Part shown: positions 35,724-50,700 of the stretch, one piece after another
Layout: each line of letters begins with the position of its first letter
Position numbering within the stretch: the stretch's first letter is position 1
Assembly: GCA_030762935.1 (NCBI GenBank)
Contig: CM060884.1
Location: forward strand, 76,427,696 to 76,491,695
Source: Hymenopus coronatus
Lineage: Eukaryota; Arthropoda; Insecta; Mantodea; Hymenopodidae
Length of the DNA: 64,000 bases
Direction of reading: 5' to 3'
Translations under genes and position numbers: made by a program
Notes under the pieces: model-generated
What the model was told of the DNA's origin: nothing
The model's input: the letters and a program-made list of their open reading frames with translations, nothing else
Databases searched by the model: none

Positions 35724-38700
35724 TCACTGCGCGCTATGACATGTATTGATTTTAACTGAAATATATCTGGATCTGCACATGACGAACCGCTCCATATTAT
35801 ACATAATCTTAATAACTTTCTCCACGTTTAATCACGTTTTTCTCTATTTTTCAGATTATGTAACAGTTGAATGGGATGTTGGCTATACCAACCAATACCG
35901 CCTTGATGGTACCCACATATTCTACGATCTCATGATATTAGGTAAGTATCAAGAGCATAATTAAACCATAAACCATATGGCTGAGGGAGTATTAGAGTGA
36001 TTCATCTATGAAATTTAAAAAATTCATAGTCCCTAAGATATCTATCTTGTTATAATTTACGAGAATGGCTTGATAAGTTTGGAGAGAAAAAAACACAAGA
36101 AAAATGTTTTAATTCTTGACCTATCTCCTTTGAGGCATTTGTTTTGTGATCCTGAGAGCTTTTTCATCATGTCTTAAAATAAACACTATTAAACTGCGTA
36201 AAACTCTGTTAGTTGCAACTATCATTTCCTAAATAGTGATCATTTTTATTGACATTTAATGCCAGAATTTTTCCCCAATTTTATAAGATATATTAAGTAT
36301 TAAAGGCTTCATATATTTTTGAATTAAAAATCTGATGTGTTCCACTCACATGACTATACTCTTACTACTTGCTTCCTTGTAAGTAGAAGCGAAATAAGGG
36401 AGTACCATAGGTTAAAGTGATAGTCAAAAGCTGGTTGCTTTGTGACTGATGTTCCTTTGTTTGTATGGACAGCAGTTGACAAATTCCTGTATGAGAAAGG
36501 TATCAGTTTTTCATAGCTGAAACAAAAAACAAGGAATATCTCAAAAACAATCAACTCCACAAAAAAAATGTATACAATATAAATTGTGTGTTTTAAAGTG
36601 TTCTCTTTTGTTGTGCATCAAGTTTTTGTCCATCTTTAAGGTTTAGCAGTTGTGCAAAATTCCGTAAAATTGACCCAGAATAAAGTAGTCTTCAGAGGCA
36701 ATTCCCAGAATATTCAAAATATACATTTTATTTGTCAGGTAAATATCTTTAATATACGATATTTTAATCAAAATCGTTAGAGCCATGTTTTAGAAAATCA
36801 AAATTTTCGAAAAAAGTTCCATGTAAAGTGCAGTTTGGGGTGAGGGGATTTTTCTCAAAATCTTCGTGTCACATCCCTGGAGAATACTAAACTCAAATAC
36901 CAAGTTTAGTATTTTACCCACTTTTCGTTTTTGAGTTATCGTGTTCACAGACACACGGACACCGGACCTTTTTCTGAAAATACTTTTTCTGGATACATAA
37001 TACCCTAAAACATATATCTCCGGCGAAATCTCGGTATTGCACTTTTTGGTGGAGTGCAATACCTTTTCTACACACTGTGTACATAGTACGTGTAGAGAAA
37101 GTAAAAATAATATTTTTGCTATGAATCAAATTTCTAACGTGTATGACTATTTAAATAATAATTTTTATTAAGTAAATTCATTGTTTTAATAAGCATTCAG
37201 CATATCACATATTTTTAAAAATATTCACATAAAACAAAGTTTTATAGCAAATGCATTTAAAAATACAACTTAGCCCGCAATTATTGTGGAGACAATGTTA
37301 CTACGAAATTGTTGATTTTTTAAAAATTAGTAATTTTTTCTCATAATTTTAGGCTTATTTCGAAAAAAGTATACGGTTATTTATTTTGTATACGTTTAGG
37401 AGACAGTAATTAAAGATGTTATTGACTATTTCAGATAATAAGCCTTATGTTGGCGCCAGAGTGTTGCGGGGAATTGACTGGAGCTGGGAGGACCAGGATG
37501 GAAATGGACCAGGAAGCATCACACTTATCCGCGATGATGGTGAGTGTCTGCGACAAAGATTAAGTTAGGCACAGTCGTAAATATTTCGTACGGAATTAGA
37601 GTAGACCTTGAGTCCTAGGCAAACAATCGAGATGAGGACATTATATAGGTCATGAGTCAAGACATGAACCAATATTGTACATAGAGGAAGTTAATTTTCT
37701 TCCCTCCCTCTCGTAGCGGCCGTAGAGATGCCAGCTTGGCGCGAATAACACAACCACAACAGCGTGCAGCGTTCAACAATTATTGCAGTTCGTATGAAAG
37801 TAATTGTTGACACATACAATTTTTATAGTGAAATCTCTTTGTTATATAGCTAATTTTATAAACATATGTCATTAATAATATGTAGAAGGAATATCAATAT
37901 GTTTATTTTTGGTTGCGGTCCAGCTCCTCACAAAATGAGGTGGCAACCATGAACACTGCCACATGTTTCTGCACCTCCTCAATAGCGCTCATTGCACCAT
38001 CTTTTTGGTGCTCATATCCAGCATCGCTACGGCATCACTGTCTTCTTCCAAGCTATCAATAATCTGCTGGTATGTATTTTCATGAACAGTAAAGAAAACT
38101 AGCGCAGCATGCTTCACCGTCTGGACAGAAATATTATGACTTCTGCGCATACATATTGGCGCAACATCTACCACTTTTTTGTTCTTCTTTTGGGGGGAAA
38201 ACAGGAATAAAGGTTATAAGTATAACAGGTATATAGGGTATTTGGGAAGGATAAGTAAAGGGGAAAGAAAGGATTTGATACTGTGGTGTCTCTGTTTATT
38301 GGGGCAACTGTGGTGACTTGAGGCCCGATACCGCCGAAGCAAACCGAGTGTTTGTGGGTGACTTCTATGTGATCGGGTGTACCGACTTTAGGTGTAGGTC
38401 TGACGTCTTGACCGAAGCCCAGATGTAGACCTACTAATTGGGGTGGCGTCTGGTGTTAGCTGAGGGCTGTAGTTCTCGAGTGTGTGTTCACGGTTGTGGA
38501 TATCTGGCGCAAAACTTCTGAAGTATCTGTCTCTGGCTGTTGGTGATGAGCTCGGCGACGTTGTTTAATACCAGCTCCTGGTTGTCAAGGACGGCAGAGC
38601 AGCACTTCGTGATTTCTGCGGGTTGTCGGCGACCTTGTTGGTGAGCAGGTCCTCCAGATCAATCAAGCGTGAGGCAGACTCGACAGCTCCGCATGGAGGT

Positions 38701-41700
38701 CCGTGATTGCCTCCACAATCCTGGTGTTGGCGTCGTAAGTTTCCTGGAGGAGGGTGTAATAACGTTGAGCTCCAGGAGGAGCTCAGACGTGCTCTGCGGT
38801 GGCTGCTCGGGATGTTGCGGTTGAGCGTCTGTCTGCGTTGTCTGGGAGGGCAGCGCAGGTGTCGATGTCTGGAGTGGCTGAGGTGTTCGTTGATGCCTGC
38901 TCTTCGGGTATTGGTGACACTGAGCTTGCCCGATGTAGTGTCCTGTGTCTCCACATGAAGTACAGAACCGGCGGCGTCTACGAAGATCATGCTCAGTGCA
39001 CTCCGCGGTGGTTGAGCCGGCGCTACAATAATGGCATCTCGGTGCTGCGGAGCAGGTCTCCAGGCTGTGCCCTTAGCCACAGCAGCGTCGGCAGGGCCTG
39101 TGCCGTTCGGTTCGGCTGACCTCGACAGACAGGCGTCGCTCTAATAAGGGCAAGCCCGCCGTCATGGCTGCTTCCAGGTCTGCCCGGCCGTCAGCTCCAG
39201 TCGAACCAGATCAGCCCTTCAGGTAAAGGGGCTCTTGTCCCGCTTGACGATAGCAAGGTATTTGTGTTGCATTTTGACAACAGCCAGCGAGTTGATAGGA
39301 ATCAAGATCACCGTCTCAAACGACCGGGCAGAATCTGTTAAACATTCCTGGATGCAGTACTGCAATGATTTCCTTCCCCTAAGCAGTTAAAGAGCGTCCA
39401 TAAAATCTTAATGTTTTTAGAAATGAGCGAAACCAAAAAAAAAAACTTAACATTTGAATGTCCAAAATAATTTGAATACCTAGTCAAATTACGTATTTGT
39501 GGCAAATGTTGGCCTGGAAGTCAGAGGTATAGCCTGACGAGGGTTTAGTTGGTCCGGTTTCACCTCGGTCGTGATTGCCTCAAATTCAAAGCGTCCCGAG
39601 TTCCAATCTAGGTAAACAAATCCTTAAAAACGATAAACATTTCATTACCAATAAAACATCTTTAATACTTATGAGATCTGATCATCTCTAATTCGACTCG
39701 AATTAAAATTCATACACCTCGTCCAACGTGTGAATAAATACAAATAAAACAATAATATTGAAGCACCTTTACGCAAAGGTCCACCCGCATCAAGTTGTTT
39801 TCTCTTTGTTTCTTTATCCTGATATGGATTAGCTTTAATCCTCACGCCCATTTCTGAAACAAGACGCGGTAGCTTGTCATTAGTTTAATCATTTTATATC
39901 ATTAACAATCTGATGTGTTCCATTCACATGACTTTCTCTACATCTCTGCAACAAATTATTGCTAAAAAGTTTATGCTAATCGACAAAAAATTAGCACACA
40001 TAGTCTTATTACTTGCTTTCTTGTAAGTAGGAGCGAAATAAGGGAGTATCGTAGGTTAAAGTGATAGTCAAAAACTGGTTGCTATGTGACTGAAGTTCCT
40101 TTGTTTGTATGGACAGGGGTTGATAAATTCCTGTATGAGAAAGGTAAAGTTTTTCGAAGCTGAAAACAAACACAAGGAATATCTCAAAAATGATCATCTC
40201 CACGAAAAATGTGTATACAACATAAATTGTGTGTTTTAATGTGCTCTACATTTTCTGTGTGGTAAGTTTTTGTCCATTTCTTACGGTTTAGCAGTTATGA
40301 AAAATTCCGTAAAATTCACTCAGAATAAAGTAGTCTTCAGAGGCTATTCCAGAAAATTCAAAATATACATTTTATTTGTCAGGTAAATATCTTTAATATT
40401 CGATATTTTAATCAAAATCGTTATAGCCATTTTTTAGAAAATCAAAACTTTCGAAAAAAGTTCCATGTAAAGGGGAGTTTAGGGTGGGGGGATTTTACTC
40501 AAAATGTTCGTGTGGCATCCCTGGAAGATACTAAACTTAAATACCAAGTTTGGTGTTTTACCGACTTTTCGTTTTTGAGTTATCGTGTTCACAGACACAC
40601 GGACACACACACACACACACACCTACCTTTTTCTGAAAATACATTTTTTGGATATAGGGGACCCTAAAACATATATTTTCGGTGAAATCTCGGTATTGAA
40701 TTTGTTGGTGGAATGCAATACCTTCTCTATATAATATGTTCATATTACGTGTAGAGAAAGTAAAAACAGGTGCATTCATTCTCAAATTTATATTTCCAGA
40801 CTCTGTGGAAAAAGGGAATAGATCTGAGTAAAGAAGTATTCAACGCCACGTACCCGGAACCTTCGAATGAGAAGTTAGCTCGTAACGGAGGTAGTCTTTC
40901 ATACTATTCTCTTAAACCGATAGATGAAATTTGGGTCATGGTATTAAACATCCGATACGGGATTCCTTCATAACTGAGGGAAACAACGCAAAAATATCTG
41001 CCATTTGGGTTGGTTCCTGATATTTGAAGCCAGGACCTCCGGAACGTAGGCCACAAACATTATATTATGCCTGAGCCATTCTGGTCACTCACATCGGTCT
41101 TGTTTTACTTATATTCTTGGCTCTTATTTTTCTTGTTCTAAGAAATAGGTGAAAGATTTCCTTTTATATATAATTTAAAAAAAATCTGATGTGCCACACT
41201 CAAGTGTCTTTCTCTAGCTACTCTACACACGAACTTCTCACAAAAGATAATTCTTCTTTCAACACAATGCTAATCGAGATAAACATTAGCAGAATGTTTT
41301 TATTACTTAGTTCCTTATAAGAAGAAGGGAACTAAAGGAATCGGTTATGCTAAAGTGATAGTCAAATGTTTTAAAAACTATCGTTATGTGTTTATCATTA
41401 CAAATCGCTTCTTTGCATAGCCAGGAGTGGAACAACAACAAAAAAGCGGACACTTCCTGTTTGAGAAAATTATAAGTACTTTACAATTAAAACTAATAAC
41501 AAGGAACATCTAGAAAAGTGTAAACTGCACGAAAAAAAATGGTATATGACACAAATTGTGTATTTTAACGAGATCTACTTTTTGTGCACTAACTCTTGCG
41601 GTTTACTAGTAATGCAAATTTCTTTCAGAGTAAACAGGTCTTCAGAAGCTATTCCAGCAACATTCAAGATATACATTTTATTTGTGATGCAAATGGCTTT

Positions 41701-44700
41701 AGTATATGGTATTTTAATCAAACCCGTTAGAGCCATTTTTAAAAAAAACAAAATGTTCAAAAAAGTTTCCATATAAAGAGAAGTTTAGTGTGGGGCGATT
41801 TTGTTCATAAACTTCGAGTCACATTCTTGGAAGATACCAAACCTCAATACCAAGTTTGGTATTTAACCGTATTTTCGTTTTTGAACTATGCTATCCCCAA
41901 ACACACACCCAGGGATCTTTTTCTAAAAAGTTTTTTTTTTGATTCAGGGGTTTTCAAAACATGTGTTTCCGGTGAAATCTCGGTATTTAATTTTTGGATG
42001 CATTACAATACCTTCTCTATACACTATGTACATAGTACGTGTAGAGAAACTAAACATTTAAGGCGTCTTACTGCATTCTTTGACCATTCATGCGCTAATT
42101 TTTACTTTCTCTACACGTACTATGTACATAGTGTATAGAGAAGGTATTGCAGTCCACCCCAAAATTCGAGACCGAGATTTTACTGGAAATACATGTTTTA
42201 GGGTCCCCATTATTCAAAAAAAAATATTTTCAGAAAATGATCCGTGTGTCTGTGAACACGATAACTCAAACACGAAAAGTCGGTAAAATACCAAACTTGG
42301 TATTAAAATTTAGTATCTTCCAGGGATGCGAACCGAAGATTTTTAGAAAAATTTCCTCCACTCCAAACTACCCTTTACATGAATCTTTTTTCGAAAATTT
42401 TGATTTTCTTAAAAATTGCTCTAACAGTTTTGATTAAAATATCGTATACTAAAGATATTTACCTGACAAATGAAAGGTATATCTTGAATTTTCTGGGAAT
42501 GGCCTCAGAAGACTATTCTGGATGAATTTTACGCAATTTTGCACAACTGCTAAACCGTAAGAGTTGGACAAAAACTTACCACACAAAAAATGTAGAGCAA
42601 GTTAAAACACACCATTTATATGATATACATTTTTTTCGTGAATTTGATAATTTGTTAGATATTCCTTATTTTTGGCTTCATCTTTAAAAACTTATACTTT
42701 TCTCATACAGGAATTTGTCAACTCCTGTCCATACAAACAAAGGAACTTCAGTCACATAGCAACCAACTTTTGACTGTCACTTTAACCTATGGTACTCCCT
42801 TATTTTACTTCTACTTCCATGAAAATAAGTAATAAGACTATTCCTGCTAATTTTTTTTTCTTGATTAGCATGAAGTAAATGGAAGTATAAACGTTTTAAG
42901 AATAATTTGTTGCAGAGATGTAGAGAAAGTCGTGTGAATGGAACACATCAGATTTTAGTTTCTAATAATGCTTTTGTGTATTTTCAGGATGGGTAGGAGT
43001 TGAATGGGATAATGGCAATTTGAACATCTACAGAATGGGATATGAAGGAAAATATGATCTCAAAATTGTAGGTAAGTTGACAACAGCAACTACCAGTATT
43101 ACATTATTCAGTCATCTGAGATAGCATTGCACATTCGTCTCTTGAATTTCAAACATGAAGATCAACTTGCTTTTATTTGAATCAACAATAAAATGTTACT
43201 CTACCCACTCTTCCACACAGTGCGATTAACTCGCCTCACCCTCTGTAAACGTGAGCACCCACTTCTTACGGTCGCTACGATATTCTAGTTTCCCTAAATT
43301 GCCGAGGTGTAACATTACAACCTAAGCACGCTAATCTGTGTAAATTAACCAAAATTCTTGAAAATGTTGATTTTTGGAGTTTAGCCTATTATTATTTCGT
43401 GCTCCACATAGATTAATATGCCGAAGTTATTTTCAGCCACTTATAATTTAAACATTTGTCACTGACTTAAAATTTTAATAGTAACAAATGACTTCAAACT
43501 TTAAAACGTGTTGCATAGGTAGAGTGAGACTGAAAAATTATTGTCATAGCCGGGATTTGAACCCCAGATCTCTAGTAGCCGGTTGCTCTATCACTAAGCT
43601 ACCATCACAAAGCGATCTCTGTGGTTTACCAGAAAATGTGCAAGGCAGTTAAGAACTTTAATGCCGTAGTGGCATTTTGCCATGGTAGCTCAGTGGTAGA
43701 GCAACCAGCTAGAGAGATCCGTGGTTCAAATCTTGGCTACTGCACAAACATTTTCAGTCTGACTCTACCTATCCAACTTCTGTCCTACACACGGCTAGAG
43801 ACCGGGAGATCTGTGGTTCAAATTCTGGCTACTGCATCAAATTTTCAGTCTGACTCTACCTATCCAATTTCTGTCCTACACACGGCTAGAGACCGGGAGA
43901 TCTTCAAATTCTGGCTACTGCATCAAATTTTTCAGTCTGACTCTACCTATCCAACTTCTGTCCTACACAGACAGGTTTAAAAAAACAATTAAATCAATAT
44001 TAACTTTTTCGTTTCTATAAATTCATTTTCCAACACATGTAAATGTTCAAAATGCCTCTTGCGAGGCACACTTCAACAATCAGTTTGATTTTCCTAAGAT
44101 CCAACCAATTATCTAAGTAAGTAAAATTAATTAAGTATTTCTGTTAACAAAATTAATGAAAAGAACTGAAAACAGACACCGTGGCCCAGCTTACTAAGAG
44201 CCTTGGCCTACCACCCGGCCGCTGCGTGCCCCATCTCGGTCCATGACAGACGACATGGATGAAGTGCTAGACGTGGTTAATGCGGTCTTCATGACCTGAC
44301 TGAAAAAATATGAGCGAATAATTTATCAAAAATGTTCTTTCAGTAGTATCTAATTAATTTGATACTCGTCAAATAATTGTTCCAAAAGATATTCCTAAAA
44401 TAAAATATTAAGTTTTGTTATACAACATTTTGAAAACTAAAAAGCAAGGAGCTTTTTTTTAATTAGTTACACATAACAATAGAAGCATCTGTTAAAAATG
44501 TACGTAATTCTTTAGGAAACATTGAATTTGAAAGTTTTACAGATTGGTTCCCTTAGACCTTGTATTTTCACGCTATACTACCGTTTTCTTAATATCAGTT
44601 TGGTTGTTGCCGTTCGGTTACGGCAATAACTTTAACCTTCGTCTCCATGTTACTGATGAAAGTTCTCATATAAATGTACGTGATGTAGCTGTTGTTCAGT

Positions 44701-47700
44701 TTAACTACACATGCAAATAATACTTGACCCCTTTCTCTAGAATGCTCAATAATGTAATTGATTTAATTTTACACTGTGTACCAACCATAGAAAAACTGTG
44801 TGCGATTCACCCTTCCATTTTACAACAACTTTGTTCACTGGTTGTTTTATGTCTCTGACAAACACACAGAGAACTGACAAGGAGGAGTAAAAGTTTTGTT
44901 ACCTGAAGTTGGACATTTTACCGAGAGAACAATATAGGAAAATGGACCACATTGTGTGAAGGTATGTTTTAATAGTTATTTCGTTTATGTGATACACTCC
45001 CACCTGCAACGGAACTTTCTATTAATCAAATAAATGTTATAAATTTTACAGTAAATTTTATATTGTAAGATTCCATGAAATTATGCTTAATATAATTTAA
45101 ATGCACGCAAATTACGTAGGAGAAAAAGCCAACTTATAACCGAAAAACGGTTCTAGAATTGACAGCATTTGCAAATCTCTCCTCTGAGGAATCAAACCAA
45201 GCTACCAATACAGAAGGATGACAGGCAACATCGCAGATAACAGCGAGGAAATCAGGCAAATTCCAAGTACAGTATGCAACCTTTCTCGTTCTCAGCCTTC
45301 TTACTATAGATTAGATTAATTGTTCTTTTCACACAAGCCGTGTGTAGGAGAGGGGTTGGATAGTAGAGTCAGACTGAAAAATTCAATGCCTTAGCCGGGA
45401 TTTGACCATAATAGTTGGCTATACTATGAATCCTGGGACTTCAAGTACTTACAACATTGTAAGTCACCATTGGGGTTGTCAGCTGAAAATAATTTGAGAT
45501 CACCTTGTAGTTTACCGGGAATCATTCGAGTCAGTTGAGAATTTCAGTGCTGTGCCGGAATGTGGTCATGGTAGCTCAGAGGCAGTGAATTTTTCAGTCT
45601 GACTCTTCCTATCTTACTATAGATGTCAAAGTAATTAAAAATGTCGTATTTCGGTCCACGCAGCTCACGCCTTCAACTGCTTCCCCTCCTTCGCTTTAGC
45701 CAGTCAGATGGTTGGAAAAGTGGGGTTGGACGGAGAGTTGACATCACCGCTATTCGTTGTTACAATACGCGTGTGCATATTTGAATGCAGAATGAGGTCA
45801 AATACTTGCAAGTAAGCGGCGACATAGTTAACAGCCCAAGACTGTCCTCTAAGGAGATGTTAGCAGTTCACAGTTTATATGCTCTTACGATAAACACTAC
45901 ACCACCACTTGCAATGCTCTCTCTCCCATCTTTGACAAAAACCTGGCGATGCGCATGTGCGTCTGATGTCACATGGAGTTGCAGGAGAAGTGAGAGGACG
46001 TACTCGACAATAGCTGCGCCCACGACGCTTTGCGCATCTTTTTCTTTACCCGGACAGAGTACAACTACCACCGCCAGCTTCTGTGTGCTAATAAAGGTCT
46101 CTTTTTTAACCAGGTCAGGAGGTTGTTCCGAACACCCGAGTTGTGCGAGGAAAGGATTGGAAATGGGGAGATCAGGATGGCAACCCTCCAGCGCCTGGAA
46201 ATGTCACAGAGATTTATGATGGCAGTAAGTACTGTGTAACCAATCTGCGACATTCTGAACATAAAATAAAATGAAATCTGTACATTTACTACACTCCGGA
46301 TCCTAACTTCTACACCAAGGATAATATACTAGATGTTACTATTTAGTCGCAACTTTTTTAATCTACAATGTAATATACAATAACATTACACATAATAAAT
46401 GATAAATACTCTCCAAAATAAGCTTAAAATAAAAACATTAGAATTAAAAATCAAGTATTTAGCACATTAAGTACTTATGAAATAATCTAAGATAGAAATT
46501 GATAGAAAAACAAATTAATTTTGATAACCTTTTTTTTTTTCAGCATAATCTTCTTTTAGCTCGATACCTTTTCCCGGCGTTTCTCCAAATGTTGTAAACC
46601 TTCCAAAAAGTAGCATTTCGGAAGGTCCTCAAAGAATGCCTCTGTTTGGCAGAGGACCTCTTCGTTATACGTGAATTGTTTTCCCCCAAGCTCTTTTTCA
46701 AGTTTGGAAATAAAAAAAAAAATCACTAGAGGACAAATCTGGTGAATTCGGTTGATGTCGTTGTATTTCGAACCTTAATTTTTGCCATCGAAACTGCGCA
46801 GATGTGCTCCTTTGCATTGTCTTGGTGCAAGAGAATCTTCTTCTTTGGCAGATGAGAGCTTTTTTCTTGATTTCTCAGCTCAATGCTCTCCATTTATCGT
46901 TTTCCTTTCTGCTAGTAATTCTTCCGCGTGCATCGCAAAAACCCGAGGTCATCACCTTGGTTGCAGATTTCACACCTTTGCCTTTTGCCGGTTTGCCTTT
47001 GAAAACCCACTGTTTCGACTGTACTTTGGTCTCTGGAGGGTAGAAGTGTATCCATCTTGCATCCACAATTATGTATCAACGGAGAAACTCGTCAGGATTG
47101 CGATGAGTGGCAAACCAACTTCCGAATCGATAACACGATTGTGTTTATTCTCCATTGAGAGCAAACGTGTCACCCAGGCCTTTGTTAGGCCTAATTTTTG
47201 GGCCAAATTGAGAGCCTGTACCTTGTGATATGCCTGTGAGCTCTACTATTTCGCGAACTATGATTCGTCGATCACTCAAAACTATATCCTGGATTTTGTC
47301 AACCATTTCGAAGGAAGTCACTTCTACTGGACGTCCGAAACGTTTAAATTCATTTATCCAATTGTAAATTGTTGCAAACGCAGGAGCAGATGTGCCATGA
47401 ACTTCATGCAACTTGGCTTTTCTCTCTTTCCATATTAAGCCTGTTAAATAGAAGTGTTTAATCGCCGCATGAAAGTAGTTTTTTTTTTTTTCATCTTTCT
47501 AAAGAAGCACAAGGTTGTTGATTCAATGGCATATGGCAACGAAACCACGTAATGGATATAGCTGAAAATTTAACTAGTAAGAAACAACGGTTACTAAATA
47601 CAAGCTTTATTCGATATTGCGAGTCTTGGAAGGAATTATTGGTATTTATAATTTTTCCATATATTTAAACGATTTATTTACATATTTGAACACAGAATTT

Positions 47701-50700
47701 AAGGCAGATTAATTAGAAATGTTAATACCTCCAGCGGGCTGTACAGTAAAAAACATGTCGACATAATGTGTGTTAAACTGGTAAGGAATTATTATACTTT
47801 ATATGACTTAGGTAGTGGTGTGAGCCAATCCGGTAACACGCACGTTCTATCACATGAACACAAACACGGTACGACACCAGGTTTAAAGAAATCATTGATT
47901 AACTATAGAAGTGACATTAATTGTAGACATCTTATTCTTAGAAGATGTAACACTCAACACACCACCACCGAACACAGAAGCGTATAAAGTAACAAGAAAG
48001 AAAGGGATAGACACCGAGGAGCTGCGACACACGGCTGCCACCATTTAATATGTACAAATAAAATTATCATCTAGCTCTAGAACAATATGTTTACAACACG
48101 AGTAAAGCACGTGCCTGCACTCTAAATGAACTTTTAAAAGCAAGTAAATTGTAAAACTCTGTATTTCTATTCTGTATGCTTATTCGAGCGCAATGGCGAG
48201 GTCACAGAAACACCCGAGAAAATCTAACCAGATGTCGCTTCATCCATAAAAAAGTACAACAAGCGGTCACTTGGACTGAATTCGATCTGGTCTGTAGGGA
48301 GGTGGAAAAATATCTTACTCTTGCAGAAAAAAATCCATACTAAGCCAGAATTGCATTAGAAGGGCCCTGTGAAGTCAGATTTTGGAATTGTTGCCACTAA
48401 TAACGAATGCGAAACTGGTGCCACATTACTAAAAGAAATCTAATTTGCTCAAAATTACCATATCATGTGTCCTACAATATTTATGTAGTTTTACAAAGTT
48501 GGGTCCAAGTGAACCACTGAGTCAAAACGAATAGAAGCCGGACAAATCTAGTGACTGTCTTCCTGTCTGAAGGTTAAAAAACCAGTATCAGAATATAGGA
48601 GATTTGACTGGTTTCTATTTACCCACGTGTATGTGAAAATTATTTGTTCCAGCATGAATTTGTCGGTAGGCAGAATTACAAGTCAAGAACAGATATAACA
48701 ATACTCATATGTTTGAATAAGCTTTCAGTTTTGAGATGTCAGTGCATAGAGCATGTCTTTTTTTCATTTTGTCGCAGGTGTGAGTGGCTGGGTGAGTGTC
48801 ACGTGGGATGCTGGTCAATCTAACGCCTACAGAATGGGAAAAGATCTGAAATATGACCTGAGGCCCTTAGGTGAGTTTTCATTCCATTCTATTTAGAATT
48901 TATGCTAAAAATGTACATTTATATATAACGGTTAAGAAACACTGGCATTGAAGTTTTGATTATAACCGGTAAAAAATCGAAAATAGATTTTTCACAGCAA
49001 ATGGTTGTTGGAAACTTTGGATATCCATAGAGAATCAACGTTCAGGTGTCTCCCCGGGCTCTATAACCTTTGACAGCCGTGTTTTCTGGTCTACTATTTC
49101 ATACAACCAGCGCTTTTCCCAATACTATATTTTCACACTTTCTAAATGTTAAATGCGCCTCATTTTGTTTAAATACTAACATTTCTCAGAATATGCAGAA
49201 GATTCTATTGTAATATTACAAATAAAAAAGGTATCCAAATACTTATAGCAATTTTTCAAAAAAGTGTTGTTTTTAAAAAGATTCATTTTATATTAAATTT
49301 CTAATTTATTTTTAAAAATTACAGTGCCCACAGTTATTAAATTATCATTGTTTAAATTTTTGTGCGTGGTTCAAAGTTCCAGGAGGCGATGGAAGGATTT
49401 TGTTTCTGCACTTAATTTATATAATCAAGTTTATAAAATAATTTATATGTTTAAATTTGGTATTTATATTAGCACAACCGCTATATATACAGCCACAGTA
49501 AAATTTTCAGAAAGAAGTACATATATAGAAAGCTGAAATATGCGTCTGAATCTCCCTTAATTAAACGATTTATTCAACTGGTAATGCGACTTTTGTTACA
49601 ATGTTTCAGCTTGTATTGGTGGACGTGTTGCCCGAGGAAGAGACTGGGTCTGGGAAGACCAGGATGGAGTACCTCCTAGTCACGGCACCATCTTGTCCAT
49701 CAGCGCCAATGGTAAATAAATATTCTTCTCTATTTCATGATCGTCAAGCAATATATGTAAGCTAGTGAGAAATTAAATTAACAATTTACTTTATAAACAT
49801 GAACAAACTGAGGCCATTGCCTCTAACGTATGCAAAAGATAACAAGAATATCCGTAAACAATTGCATATACAGTACATTTGTTACAAAACTTGGCCGCCA
49901 GCAAAAAAGTTGGCCCGTGTGACTTTCACTACATTTCCCTGCGCGCGTGTTCTACATCCGTTCTGTCGTCACATCTGCGTCACTCTTACTTCTGTTCTAT
50001 TCCAGTTCACTCGTGAATAACATTAGGAAGTGTTTGTTTTTGCTTGAAGTGCTTTCAAAATGCAGTATACAGTACCGCAAAGAGTATTTATGTACGATAC
50101 GTATGTGCTTAAATCATCTTGAGGAGATGAAACTAAACTTCCTGGCTTGCGTGTTCAATAAGATAACTCCCTCTATTCAGGGAGACGGGATAAATATGTG
50201 ATAGGAAAGGATGGTAAATAGGCGTGGCATACGGAGCAGAAATTAAACGAAATCGGAGAAAGGTTAGAACGGTCAGCTCGAAAATCCCTTGGGCACCTTG
50301 CACAAAAAACTGACATTTTCAAAGCTTCAGCATGGAAAGCAACAAAACTTTAAAACTCAAACCATATACAGTTACTGTTGTCCAGAAATTCTACCACGTG
50401 AAAACCAGAGTCAGGTAAATGTGTGTAACTAGATTTTGAGGAATGTTAATGATGCAACAATCGATCCACGATTAATACTGTTCAGTGACGAAGCATCTTT
50501 TCATTGACATGGTCAGCACAACACAAACGATATTATGCTACAGACAAACGGAATTTCATTCAGGAAACTCCTTGCATGATAATAAAATTGGGTCACTTGA
50601 AAAATAAAGTTTACAAAACTACTTTATTTTTCAAGTAAAAATCGCATGCCCTCAGGGGACCGTGCTGACCATAAACCCTTACTAAAGATTCTATCCCCCA

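Noticed and set aside
35461..35759. Long frames of Val/Cys or Thr/His repeats on both strands
   Set aside because: They are translations of the CA microsatellite. The same applies to the TG tracts in HX copies (for example 3797-3840, 56564-56587).
45785..46219. Open frame of 144 codons overlapping a gene B exon
   Set aside because: It is out of frame with the MIB/HERC2 exon 46114-46224 and has no domain. It is a shadow of the true exon and its flank.
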